Shown one piece after another: positions 45,366-53,557 of a stretch of DNA of 64,000 bases. The DNA is taken from positions 1-64,000 of the forward strand of contig JALOAD010000005.1 of the NCBI GenBank assembly GCA_023228995.1, written 5' to 3'. Position 1 is the first letter of the stretch. The number at the start of each line of letters is the position of its first letter. The translations under genes and the position numbers were made by a program. The notes beneath the pieces are model-generated. The model had not been told where the DNA came from. It ran no database searches and was given only the letters and a program-made list of their open reading frames with translations. Source of the DNA: Candidatus Muiribacterium halophilum (GTDB taxonomy: Bacteria > Muiribacteriota > Muiribacteriia > Muiribacteriales > Muiribacteriaceae).

Positions 45366-46360
45366 TTTTCCTCCAATATTTCAGTTAAATATTTTTTTAT
45401 TTGAATAATATTAGTGACAGCAGTACCGACTTCACCAACAACTATTCCAGCAGCAGTATTTGCAACAATAGTGCATTCTCTTAAACTACCGCCAGCAAGT
45501 AATGACATCATAAATGCAGCAATTGTAGTATCACCAGCACCTGTTACATCATAAACTTTTTTTGCAACAGTTGGAACTGTAAAATCTTTATCATCACTAA
45601 ATATAGTTATACCCTCAGAACCTCTTGTAATAATTAAAGCTTTACATTCTAATTCTTTTTGAAGTCTATAACCTATATCAAAAAGCTGTTTTTCAGTTTC
45701 AATTTCCAAACCTGCCAAAATTCCAGCTTCTCTAATATTAGGTTTTATATAATCAATACCTTTAATAAGATTAATATTATTAACTTTAGGATCACAAGCT
45801 GTAGGAATTTTTTTATCTTTAAATATATTTATAAGCTTTCTAACAACGCTCTCTTCCATAACACCCTTAGCATAATCAGAAAATATAACTCCATCAAATT
45901 TATCAATGTTTTTTTGTATATTATCAATTATTTTTGAACAAATATCCTTATTTATAAAATTTCTTTTTTCATTATCAATTCTAGCAATTTGCTGATTATG
46001 AGCTAAAATCCTTGTTTTTACCGTAGTAGGTCTGGAATTATCTTTTATAACCATATCTGAATTTATATTGAGATTATCAGCTTCTTCAACAAATAATCTG
46101 CCAAAACCATCATTTCCAGTAACGCCACATAAATATGCTTTACCACCTAATGCAACAATATTATTAGCAACATTAGAAGCACCACCAAGTTTATATAACT
46201 TACTTTTAACTTCCGCAACAGGAACTGGAGCTTCTGGTGAAATCCTTTTTACATCGGTAAAAATAAATTCATCAATCATAAGATCGCCAAAAACTAATAT
46301 TGTTTTATTACAAAAATTTTCAAGAATTTTTTCTATTTTATTAAAATCAACCGATTTCAT
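45362..46360 (-). CDS. rfaE1: D-glycero-beta-D-manno-heptose 7-phosphate kinase (stand-alone)
   Basis: This PfkB-family kinase phosphorylates heptose 7-phosphate at C1. The 332-residue protein shows ILVFGDLMIDEFIF, VGGASNVANNIVALGG-like GGASNVANN, SDYAKGV, and the anion-hole TGAGDT near the C-terminus. It is the N-terminal half of enterobacterial HldE, here alone. It is coupled to gmhA by a 4-bp overlap. Together with gmhB (46678) and rfaE2 (43162) the ADP-heptose path is complete apart from the epimerase. Confidence 0.92.
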   Translation of the reverse strand: MKSVDFNKIEKILENFCNKTILVFGDLMIDEFIFTDVKRISPEAPVPVAEVKSKLYKLGGASNVANNIVALGGKAYLCGVTGNDGFGRLFVEEADNLNINSDMVIKDNSRPTTVKTRILAHNQQIARIDNEKRNFINKDICSKIIDNIQKNIDKFDGVIFSDYAKGVMEESVVRKLINIFKDKKIPTACDPKVNNINLIKGIDYIKPNIREAGILAGLEIETEKQLFDIGYRLQKELECKALIITRGSEGITIFSDDKDFTVPTVAKKVYDVTGAGDTTIAAFMMSLLAGGSLRECTIVANTAAGIVVGEVGTAVTNIIQIKKYLTEILEEK

Positions 46361-46451
46361 AAAAACTCCTTTCTTTTAAATCTTTAAAAACCTGCGAATA
46401 GTGAATACAGTTAGCACAGCTAAAGCTGTTAGTGCGTTAAAAACAAAATCA

Positions 46452-46481
46452 GATCCCGGCTCAAAATCATACCGGGATGAC
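46452..46481. repeat. CCCGG hairpin repeat
   Basis: GATCCCGGCTCAAAATCATA then CCGGGATGACA; nearly identical to 44621-44650. Confidence 0.75.
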
Positions 46482-46574
46482 AGCTTAAGTAAATGTGACT
46501 GCAATTTATTCTGCGAAAAATTGCTTGTGACAAGAGTTTTCGACTCTCCGGTAACATAGTGACTTTGTTTTTTT

Positions 46575-46625
46575 TGTCACCAATGTCATCCCATGACATG
46601 TCACGCTTCATCTGTCAGAGCTTTA
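46575..46625. repeat. GACATGTCACGC-family repeat
   Basis: 'caccaatgtcatcccatgac', 'atgtcacgcttcatctgtca' and 'gagctttac'. Similar strings lie at 52556-52612 and 62190-62230. Confidence 0.6.
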
Positions 46626-46633
46626 CTATTAAC

Positions 46634-46656
46634 AAAAATGTTCACCGAACATTTTT
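46634..46656. repeat. Palindromic repeat core
   Basis: AAAATGTTCACCGAACATTTT, next to gmhB's 3' end. Confidence 0.7.
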
Positions 46657-46677
46657 GACCCTCAACTCTTTAACCCT

Positions 46678-47217
46678 TTAACTTTTTAACCCTCTTTCTA
46701 CTTCTCTAGCAAATTCCAGCATATTTTCAAAACTCAAATCAGCTTTACATTTATTAATTTCAGTTTTTCCATAACCTGACATTAAAAGAACACTTTTAAT
46801 GTTTTTCCTCTGTCCACAGATTATATCAGAACATTTATCACCAACAAAATAAGAATTATCAATATCTATATCAAAATCCTCAATTGCCTTTTCAAGCAAA
46901 CCTGTTTCAGGTTTTCTACAATTACATTTACCACTAAAATCAGGATGATGGGGACAAATATAATACTTTTTAATTTCAACATTAAATTTCGCTAGTATAT
47001 CAGACAATCTTTGATTAACTTTATTGCAATCATCAATACTATAATAATTTCTTGCAATTCCAGATTGATTAGTAATTACAACAAATTCAAAACCAAGATT
47101 TTTTAAAATAATAAGACCTTGTTTTACACCATCAATAAGACAAACTTCATCTGGATTTGAAAGATAATTTTTTTCAACAATCAATGTTCCATCTCTATCA
47201 AAAATAACATATTTCAT
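46678..47217 (-). CDS. gmhB: D-glycero-D-manno-heptose 1,7-bisphosphate phosphatase
   Basis: It removes the C7 phosphate before adenylylation. The 179-residue HAD phosphatase has the nucleophile motif DRDGTLIVE, the T/S loop VITNQSGIAR, the zinc-site CPHHPDFSGKCNCRKP, and FVGDKCSDI. It overlaps plsC by 4 bp. It sits apart from gmhA/rfaE1 because repeats separate them, but on the same strand. Confidence 0.92.
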   Translation of the reverse strand: MKYVIFDRDGTLIVEKNYLSNPDEVCLIDGVKQGLIILKNLGFEFVVITNQSGIARNYYSIDDCNKVNQRLSDILAKFNVEIKKYYICPHHPDFSGKCNCRKPETGLLEKAIEDFDIDIDNSYFVGDKCSDIICGQRKNIKSVLLMSGYGKTEINKCKADLSFENMLEFAREVERGLKS

Positions 47218-47861
47218 ATATTAAAACCTTTACTTGAAATATACATTTCTCTAATTTTTTCCTCTAATAACAAAGCAATTTTAGCAGCTGATTCTTTTTT
47301 GTTATTATCATCCCACATGCTTTGTTCTATTTTAATAACTTTACCAAATACAACATCAACCTTACAAGGTCTTGGAATAAATTCACCTCTATGAAGAAGA
47401 TCAATACTACCATTTAAAATTACAGGTAAAAAAACCGGACAATCAGCATTTTTCCATATATATGAAACTCCTGATTTAAAATTACCAATTTCACCAGTTT
47501 TTGATCTTGTGCCCTCAGGAAAAATACAAATAGCATTATCTGATTGGAGTAGTTCCTTAGCTTTATCCATAGCAATTCTGTCAACAGTACCTCTTTTGAC
47601 AGGGAAATTACCAACTCTTTTCATAATCCAACTAAATACAGGTATATTAAATAATTCCTTTTTAGTCATAAATGGTAAAGGCCTTGGAAATGAATTAAAC
47701 AATATCATAGGATCAAGATTACTCTGATGATTAGAAACAACTATTACAGGTCCAAAATCAGGAATATTATCAATTCCTTTTATTTTAATATCAATATAAA
47801 ACACTTTAAACATAAAATTTAAAGCAAATCTTGCAAGTTTAATATCAAAAAGATTCATCAC
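47214..47861 (-). CDS. plsC: 1-acyl-sn-glycerol-3-phosphate acyltransferase
   Basis: It makes phosphatidic acid, a membrane lipid precursor. The 215-residue protein has the acyltransferase motifs NHQSNLDPM (HX4D), an Arg-containing block, and FPEGTRSKTG. One hydrophobic N-terminal stretch fits membrane association. It lies between cmk (6 bp gap) and gmhB (overlap) in a tight operon. Confidence 0.9.
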   Translation of the reverse strand: MMNLFDIKLARFALNFMFKVFYIDIKIKGIDNIPDFGPVIVVSNHQSNLDPMILFNSFPRPLPFMTKKELFNIPVFSWIMKRVGNFPVKRGTVDRIAMDKAKELLQSDNAICIFPEGTRSKTGEIGNFKSGVSYIWKNADCPVFLPVILNGSIDLLHRGEFIPRPCKVDVVFGKVIKIEQSMWDDNNKKESAAKIALLLEEKIREMYISSKGFNI

Positions 47862-47867
47862 ACTCCA

Positions 47868-48533
47868 TTACTCACTTTTTTTTATTCTCCCAACAATATC
47901 TTCAACAACTTCTTCAACCGACATTGACGTTGTATCAATTTCATCAGCATCAGCAGCTTTTTTTAATGGAGCAATTTTTCTTGTAGAATCATAATGATCT
48001 CTATTTTGTATATCAAGTCTTATTTCTTCAAAAGTAAATTCTTCCCCTTTTTCAAGAAGTTCAAGTCTTCGTCTTTTAGCTCTTTCATCAACAGAAGCAT
48101 TTAAATAAAATTTATGCTCTGCATTAGGAAGAACAATTGTACCAATATCTCTACCTTCCATAATAATATTATATTCACTGCTTAATCTTCTAAATATTTT
48201 ATTAACTTTATCCCTAACACATCCAATAGCCGAAACAGGCGATACAGCTTTTGTTATTTCTCTTGTTCTTATTTTATCACTTACATCTTTACCATTTAAT
48301 AAAATTTTAAATACACCATCTCCTGGTATTACTTCAAGTAAATCACAATTTATAGCATTTAAAACTTTAATTTCATCATTAAAGTCAATTCCCTGCTCTA
48401 TAAGATAATATGTAATTGTTCTGTAAAATGCTCCACTATCAACATGAAACAAACCTAGTCTGCGGGAAACAAGCTCTGTTATTGTGGATTTTCCTGAACC
48501 AGCTGGACCATCAATTGCTATACTTGAATTCAT
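47868..48533 (-). CDS. cmk: Cytidylate kinase
   Basis: It phosphorylates CMP/dCMP. The product of about 221 residues starts NSSIAIDGPAGSGKSTITELV (P-loop), then GRDIGTIVLPNA and RDHYDSTRKIAPL, all diagnostic. I start at ATG 48533 rather than the TTG at 48539. The gene overlaps the end of aroA by 23 bp. The aroA-cmk pairing is common in bacteria. Confidence 0.94.
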   Translation of the reverse strand: MNSSIAIDGPAGSGKSTITELVSRRLGLFHVDSGAFYRTITYYLIEQGIDFNDEIKVLNAINCDLLEVIPGDGVFKILLNGKDVSDKIRTREITKAVSPVSAIGCVRDKVNKIFRRLSSEYNIIMEGRDIGTIVLPNAEHKFYLNASVDERAKRRRLELLEKGEEFTFEEIRLDIQNRDHYDSTRKIAPLKKAADADEIDTTSMSVEEVVEDIVGRIKKSE

Positions 48534-49833
48534 AACCAAACTCCATAAATTTTTTTAAAAAACTAGGGAACGAAACATTTATACCAGAAATACTATCTAA
48601 TTTCAATTTTCTTTGTGTAAGAATACATAATATTACTGCTGTCATAATTATTCTATGATCGTTTTCTGCATTAATAAAATCAGTTTTTTCAATTATATTT
48701 TTAGTTAAATAAATAGTATTATTTTTTTCATAAACTTCCACACCAAAAAAAGCACCTAATTCAATAATCTTATTTATTCTATCACATTCTTTAAATCTAA
48801 GTTCTTCAACACCATGTATTTCAGAATTTCCACTAGCAAAAAACATAGCTATTGAAAGAATAGGGATTTCATCAATAAAAAAAGGAATTTTTTCTTTTTC
48901 ATTGATTTTAATACCATTAAGAATAGATGTTTTAACAATTATATCAGCAACAATTTCACCATCAATTTGTTTTTCATTTAAAATAGTAATATTTCCATTC
49001 ATTTTTTTTAATATATCAAGAAGATAAGCTCTTGTAGGATTTATATTTATACTTTTCAATGTTAAATTACAATCTTTACAAATTAAAGCAAAAACAATAA
49101 AAAAAGCAGCAGATGAAAAATCAGATGGGATTGTAAAATCTTTCATTTTAGGAATACCACTATTATCTGTTATTTTTATTATTTCATTATAATGTTGGGA
49201 ACTTTCAACTATTAATTCACAATTCATAGCTTTTAACATTATTTCAGTATGATCTCTACTTTTTCTTTTACTTTTATAACAAGAATTATTACCTTTTCCC
49301 AAAAGATTTGCAATTATCCACGCTGTTTTCTGTTGAGCTGAACCAATTTCAGATTCCATATCAATTTTATTAAGAGAAGATTTAGATATAAAAACAGGTA
49401 ATTTACCATTATTATCATAAATATTACAATTCATATCTTTTAAAAACCCAGTAATTCTATTCATCGGTCTTTTAAGAAGCGAATAATCTCCTGTAACAAC
49501 TCCTCTAAGACCTAAACCTGCAAGAATTGAAATACAAAGCCTTGCTGTAGTACCAGAATTTAGGCAATCTATCTCTTTATTAGCATTTTGAAGATTGTTT
49601 TTAATAATATAAACAATTTTTTTATCTTTATCACATTCAACTACAATACCAATACTTCTTGCAAAATTAATGCTAGCCATTGTATCATCTGAAAATAGAA
49701 AATTCTCAATCTTAGCTTTATTACCATTTGCAATTATATTTAAGAGTACAGCACGATGAGAAATAGATTTATCCGGCGGAATTGTAATTTGTGTATTTAT
49801 ATTATTTGGATATTTCTTTACTTCAAAAATCAT
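48511..49833 (-). CDS. aroA: EPSP synthase (3-phosphoshikimate 1-carboxyvinyltransferase)
   Basis: Sixth step of the shikimate pathway: joins phosphoenolpyruvate to shikimate 3-phosphate. The 440-residue product has DKSISHRAVLLNII, NSGTTARLCIS, the phosphate-binding RPMNRI and ECDRI near the C-terminus. It sits upstream of cmk (overlap) and downstream of a possible 27-residue membrane microprotein. tyrA of the same pathway is at 60923, not adjacent. Confidence 0.94.
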   Translation of the reverse strand: MIFEVKKYPNNINTQITIPPDKSISHRAVLLNIIANGNKAKIENFLFSDDTMASINFARSIGIVVECDKDKKIVYIIKNNLQNANKEIDCLNSGTTARLCISILAGLGLRGVVTGDYSLLKRPMNRITGFLKDMNCNIYDNNGKLPVFISKSSLNKIDMESEIGSAQQKTAWIIANLLGKGNNSCYKSKRKSRDHTEIMLKAMNCELIVESSQHYNEIIKITDNSGIPKMKDFTIPSDFSSAAFFIVFALICKDCNLTLKSININPTRAYLLDILKKMNGNITILNEKQIDGEIVADIIVKTSILNGIKINEKEKIPFFIDEIPILSIAMFFASGNSEIHGVEELRFKECDRINKIIELGAFFGVEVYEKNNTIYLTKNIIEKTDFINAENDHRIIMTAVILCILTQRKLKLDSISGINVSFPSFLKKFMEFGYEFKYSN

Positions 49834-49834
49834 T

Positions 49835-49918
49835 TTAACCTAAAATAAAGACAACAGAAATAACAAGAATAATAAGAAGAATAATTTTTTTAAGATAATA
49901 AGATTCATTAGAAATCAT
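49835..49918 (-). CDS. Possible 27-residue single-helix microprotein
   Basis: ATG 49918 is preceded by a strong GAGGGGG ribosome site. The frame encodes MISNESYYLKKIILLIILVI and ends SVVFILG, a polar start and a hydrophobic helix. The stop abuts the aroA ATG (the TAA starts 2 bp before it), so it could be coupled to aroA. No homology is claimed. It may be a leader or a real micro-membrane protein. Confidence 0.5.
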   Translation of the reverse strand: MISNESYYLKKIILLIILVISVVFILG

Positions 49919-50016
49919 AAAACCCCCTCACTTAGCACTATAATTAAATTAACATTTTTATTTTTTTATATTTTACCATAATTAAAATTATTTAAAAACT
50001 GGTAATAGGTTTAAAA

Positions 50017-50178
50017 CTAAAACTTATTCGGCGGAATTTCAGAACCACAAAATTTACAATTAACACTTTTATTTTTATTGCCTGAATTAACCTTTTGTTT
50101 TTTACCACAATCAGGACATTTCCTTTTAGTAGCAACAAGAGATTCAATAAGCTGAGCAAAAAAAATAAAAATATGCAA
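50017..50178 (-). CDS. 53-residue zinc-ribbon protein
   Basis: The frame starts at TTG 50178, 5 nt after GGTGG, and runs to TAG 50017. It carries two CxxC pairs: KRKCPDCGKKQ (C21, C24) and NCKFCGSE (C41, C44), a compact zinc ribbon. The N-terminus (LHIFIFFAQLIESLVA) is hydrophobic. It follows the tandem P-II gene by 13 bp. No ATG is available. It might bind the adjacent P-II or DUF1538 protein, which is speculation. Confidence 0.6.
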   Translation of the reverse strand: MHIFIFFAQLIESLVATKRKCPDCGKKQKVNSGNKNKSVNCKFCGSEIPPNKF

Positions 50179-50191
50179 TTTAATACCACCT

Positions 50192-50869
50192 TTATTCTAC
50201 CTTATTAACACCATATACTTTGTTTACATCCTGAATAAAAATAATACCTTTTCCAGGTTCATCAATTTCAAGGCCTTTTCTAATTTCATTAACAATATTT
50301 TCAGTAACAATTTTACCTGCCAAAATAAGAACAATGTCTTTTTCAGGCTCAATAGGAAAACTAAATAACATACTAGTATCATTTACTCCCGAACCTCTTG
50401 CATTTATAACTGTTCCACCTCTTGCACCGGATTTTGTAGCTATTTCCATTACAGCATTGCCTTTTCCCTTATCAACTATTATAAAAATTGAATTAAACAT
50501 AACTGGTTTTTCCTCTCTCTGAGTTTTATTAATAGAAATATCTTCTTGGCTTGCAGACCCGAAAAATCCCGTTACAGGAATTGTAAAAGCAATACCACTA
50601 TATGATTTTCCGAAATTAAACTTTTTTTGAATTTGTTCCATTGCAACATCAACAGTATCAAAAGGAGCAATCATAAGAACAATTTCTTTTCTAACTTCAT
50701 TTAAATCAAGCCATTCAAGTAATTTATTTTTAACAGTACCTTTACCAAGCAAAATAGTACCACCAGAAATCCCAGATTTTTTAGCTATCTGAATAATTTC
50801 ACTACCTTTGCCGAAATTAACTATTATAACAATCATTTCATATAAGTTTACATTAAAACCGTTTTTCAA
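50192..50869 (-). CDS. Tandem P-II (GlnB-like) protein
   Basis: The 225-residue protein contains two P-II-like domains (about 10-110 and 120-225). Each has a GGT(I/V) loop: SGISGGTILLGKGT and SGARGGTVINARGSG. Each also has a C-terminal GK-type signature: GKSYSGIAFTIPV and GKGIIFIQDV. Fused P-II-like proteins next to DUF1538 membrane proteins form a known pairing; P-II partners usually gate transporters. The T-loop is short, so classical uridylylation is unlikely. It starts 18 bp after the DUF1538 gene. Confidence 0.83.
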   Translation of the reverse strand: MKNGFNVNLYEMIVIIVNFGKGSEIIQIAKKSGISGGTILLGKGTVKNKLLEWLDLNEVRKEIVLMIAPFDTVDVAMEQIQKKFNFGKSYSGIAFTIPVTGFFGSASQEDISINKTQREEKPVMFNSIFIIVDKGKGNAVMEIATKSGARGGTVINARGSGVNDTSMLFSFPIEPEKDIVLILAGKIVTENIVNEIRKGLEIDEPGKGIIFIQDVNKVYGVNKVE

Positions 50870-50887
50870 AATATCCCCCTATTTTAA

Positions 50888-52354
50888 TCAACTAGTTTTT
50901 GCCTTATATACAAGACCTAATATTTGAAGTGCTATTATAGGAGTCATAGCTACCATTGAAATCATACCAAATCCATCAAGTACAACATCAGCACCTTCAG
51001 TAGCTTTTGCAACTCCCTGAACAAATGCCAAAATAAATGTAGCAGTCATTGGTCCAGAAGCCACACCACCAGCATCAAAAGACATTCCGATAAAAAATTT
51101 TGGAACTTTATAAGATAAAATCAAAGAAAATATATATCCAGGCAATAAAAAATGCCAAAACTGCACAGAAGGAACAACAACTCTAACAATAGAAATAGCA
51201 ACAGCAACACCAATTCCAATAGCTAAACTTAATAAAATAGGATTTTTCCTAATAGCACCGCTCGTAACATTTTCAACCTGTTTTGTTAAAAAATGCACAG
51301 CAGGTTCTGCAAGTACAGATACAAATCCAAGAGTAAAAGCAATAAATATAGTTAAATAAATACTACCTTTAGAAGCAATGCTAAAACCTATAATACTTCC
51401 AACTTCCATAAAACCCTGATTAACACCAAGCATAAAAAGCACAAGACCAATAAAAGCATAAATCATACCTTTTATAATTTTTAAAAAAGGTTTTCTTTCA
51501 AGATTAAGATATATTTTTTGAAAAAAAAGAAAAGTTATAAGCAGTGGCAACAATGCATATACAACATCAAGTGATACAGAAGGAATTTTACTATAAAAAG
51601 CTGATAAAATTGAATTAGAAGAAACAGTGTTTTCAATAGAATCACTTGAAATACCCGCAGTATTACTCATCATACTCATTATCATAACTGCAAGAATTGG
51701 TCCAATAGAAGTAATTCCAATAAGACCAAAACTGTCTTCTTTAGATTCAAGTGTGTTTTTTTTAAGACCAGATATACCAACAGATAAAGCTAAAATAAAT
51801 GGAACAGCCATAGCTCCTGTTGTAGCTCCTGCCATATCAAAAGAAATTACAAGAAATTCAGGAGGAGTAAAAATTCCAAAAATAAGAACTATAAAATAAA
51901 ACAATGAAAGAATTAATTTTAAAGAAAAACCATATAATATTCTAACAAGACCAAAAGTAAGCATAATAGCAAGACCGATTGAAACTGAAACAACAATACT
52001 TCTTTGAGTAATAGCACCCAAAGAAACAACTTCAAGATTCTCAGCCACAATATTTAAAGACGGTTCAGCCATAGAAATGAAAAAACCTACAATAAGACCT
52101 GCAATTATAATTATTACTATTTTATTAGTTTTAGCAAGAGCAACCCCAATAAGCTGTCCAATCGGTGTAATACCAATATCAACTCCAAAAAGAAATATAG
52201 AAAGTCCAATAATAATTAAAAAAGTACCAATTATAAATTTCATTAAATCTGGAAAATCAACAGAAACTATTGTAAAGTTAAGAATAATAACAATAAAAAA
52301 AATAGGTAATACCGAATGCATTACTTCTTTTAATTTACTTAAAAGAATATTCAC
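50888..52354 (-). CDS. DUF1538 integral membrane protein
   Basis: The 488-residue protein has about 12 hydrophobic segments in two homologous halves. The halves show matching motifs: AEPSLNIVAENLEVVSLGAI / AEPAVHFLTKQVENVTSGAI, and DMAGATTGAMAVPFI / DAGGVASGPMTATFI. This is the DUF1538 duplication. Transported substrate is unknown. The adjacent tandem P-II gene suggests that it is a regulated channel or transporter. Confidence 0.88.
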   Translation of the reverse strand: MNILLSKLKEVMHSVLPIFFIVIILNFTIVSVDFPDLMKFIIGTFLIIIGLSIFLFGVDIGITPIGQLIGVALAKTNKIVIIIIAGLIVGFFISMAEPSLNIVAENLEVVSLGAITQRSIVVSVSIGLAIMLTFGLVRILYGFSLKLILSLFYFIVLIFGIFTPPEFLVISFDMAGATTGAMAVPFILALSVGISGLKKNTLESKEDSFGLIGITSIGPILAVMIMSMMSNTAGISSDSIENTVSSNSILSAFYSKIPSVSLDVVYALLPLLITFLFFQKIYLNLERKPFLKIIKGMIYAFIGLVLFMLGVNQGFMEVGSIIGFSIASKGSIYLTIFIAFTLGFVSVLAEPAVHFLTKQVENVTSGAIRKNPILLSLAIGIGVAVAISIVRVVVPSVQFWHFLLPGYIFSLILSYKVPKFFIGMSFDAGGVASGPMTATFILAFVQGVAKATEGADVVLDGFGMISMVAMTPIIALQILGLVYKAKTS

Positions 52355-52555
52355 TTTTAAATTCTCCTTAACACAATAATAAAGTTACAGAATGTATAAA
52401 AATTTGTATTAATAAAATTATCATAATAATAATATCAGCAACAAATTTATTGTCAAATAATTGAATCCACTTATTAAATCAAAAAAAATCAATATATTGT
52501 CATGCTAAAGAAACTTTCATATAAAAAAATGTCATCCCGGCATAACTTTGTTTTT

Positions 52556-52612
52556 GTCCCTAATGTCACAAAGTGACATGTCACGCTTTATCTGTCACAG
52601 CTTCACTGTTCT
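52556..52612. repeat. GACATGTCACGC-family repeat
   Basis: 'ccctaatgtcacaaagtgac', 'atgtcacgctttatctgtca', 'cagcttcac'. It parallels 46575-46625. Confidence 0.6.
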
Positions 52613-52644
52613 TTCTTTTAATTCGATATTGGAAATTAAAAATC

Positions 52645-52675
52645 TGTCATCCCGGTACTATTCTGAGCCGGGATT
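52645..52675. repeat. CCCGG hairpin repeat
   Basis: TGTCATCCCGGTACTATTCT then GAGCCGGGATT; opposite orientation to 44621. Confidence 0.7.
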
Positions 52676-52925
52676 GTTAGTTCTCTTTTTATTTTTTTAT
52701 ATTATCAATTTAATAAAAAGCTTCAAAAATAGATTTATCTTTCCTAATTGAATCCTCTGAATAAATACATAATTTAGAGCTTTAATAGAAATATAAAAAG
52801 ACAAGGCATTTTGAAGCAGGCTTACATTTGTAAGCCAATGAGAATAACGAAGTGTTTTTTTATTGCTATAAAGCCTGTAAGGAAGCAAAATACAACAATT
52901 AATTAATAGAAAATATATAAAAAAA

Positions 52926-52956
52926 TGTCATCCCGGTATGCTCTTGAGCCGGGATC
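52926..52956. repeat. CCCGG hairpin repeat
   Basis: TGTCATCCCGGTATGCTCTT then GAGCCGGGATC. Confidence 0.7.
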
Positions 52957-53049
52957 TTCTTTAGCTTTATAATTACCTATTATTTCATCAAAGAAATATT
53001 AATTTATCGGACCACATGAAATTTAACTTTCATGTAAAATTCCCTCTTA

Positions 53050-53150
53050 CGATGTTCGCCTTTGCAATACATCCGTATATTGCATACTTCGTAACAGTCT
53101 CCATAGTTCCTCTTAATTAATTTTCTTTGATTTCATTATTCAAAAGATTC
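53050..53150. repeat. AATACATCC-family dispersed repeat, copy 2
   Basis: 'caatacatccgtatattgca', 'tacttcgtaacagtctccat', then 'ttctttgatttcatta', paralleling 44190-44275. Confidence 0.6.
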
Positions 53151-53214
53151 CTCCTTACTTTATATTAACAATTTTTAATTTTTAATTATTAATTATTAAT
53201 TGCTTCATTAACTC

Positions 53215-53245
53215 TGTCATCCCGGTATGATTCTGAGCCGGGATC
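53215..53245. repeat. CCCGG hairpin repeat
   Basis: TGTCATCCCGGTATGATTCT then GAGCCGGGATC, just outside the left inverted-repeat arm. Confidence 0.7.
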
Positions 53246-53256
53246 TCGCTTTTGAT

Positions 53257-53557
53257 ATTTTTATCATTACAATAACGCAAAAAAATAATCATTCGGTATT
53301 TTAGAGGCTGTTGAAAAAGTTATGTTTTTTTTTTTCAAACTTAACTATAAAAACAAACAGCATGGTCAGGCCGACCTATGTAAGCTAAAATTTGAGATCG
53401 GCACAGACCCTATTCTGCATCAATGTTTCTTCTTTTTAGTTTTTCAACATCCTCTTTTACCTTCGTTCACTTATAATACATCCGTATATTATATGCTTCG
53501 CAACATTCACTCAAGTTACCGAGTAGATTTTTTTTTTTGCTTTTGTTTATAGAAAAT
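53257..53557. repeat. Left arm of ~300-bp inverted repeat bounding the Rhs locus
   Basis: Matches, in reverse complement, 59796-60090 over almost its whole length, with a few substitutions and a 2-bp poly-A difference (11 versus 9). It contains the 149-bp MITE-like element (53305-53453) plus ~100 bp on the Rhs side, including 'acttataatacatccgtata' and 'caagttaccgagtagat'. The Rhs frame ends inside it. Confidence 0.85.
53305..53453. mobile_element. 149-bp MITE-like element, copy 2
   Basis: AGGCTGTTGAAAAA at the left end; the right end is TTTTTCAACATCCT, one mismatch from the reverse complement. The interior matches copies 1 and 3. Confidence 0.8.

Larger units (their letters stand above)
46361..46677. 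other. Repeat-filled gap upstream of the heptose kinase gene (317 bp)
   Basis: Holds 'gcgaatagtgaa' flank sequence, an AGCACAGCTAAAGCTGT palindrome (also at about 61974), a CCCGG hairpin (46452-46481), a TGTCAC/GACATGTCACGC-type repeat (about 46575-46625) and a palindromic core (46634-46656). No gene is seen. Confidence 0.65.
52355..53515. other. Repeat-rich intergenic region (1.16 kb)
   Basis: Contains CCCGG hairpins (about 52530, 52645-52675, 52926-52956, 53215-53245), a GACATGTCACGC-family repeat (52556-52612), a GGCTTACATTTGTAAGCC palindrome (about 52822-52839), an AATACATCC-family repeat (53050-53150), and the inverted-repeat arm with the MITE-like element (53257-53557). No gene is seen. 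Confidence 0.7.

Noticed and set aside
49992-50189. 65-codon leftward frame rich in Leu/Val
   Set aside because: It is out of phase with the CxxC zinc-ribbon frame (50017-50178), which has the recognisable motif and fits the operon better.
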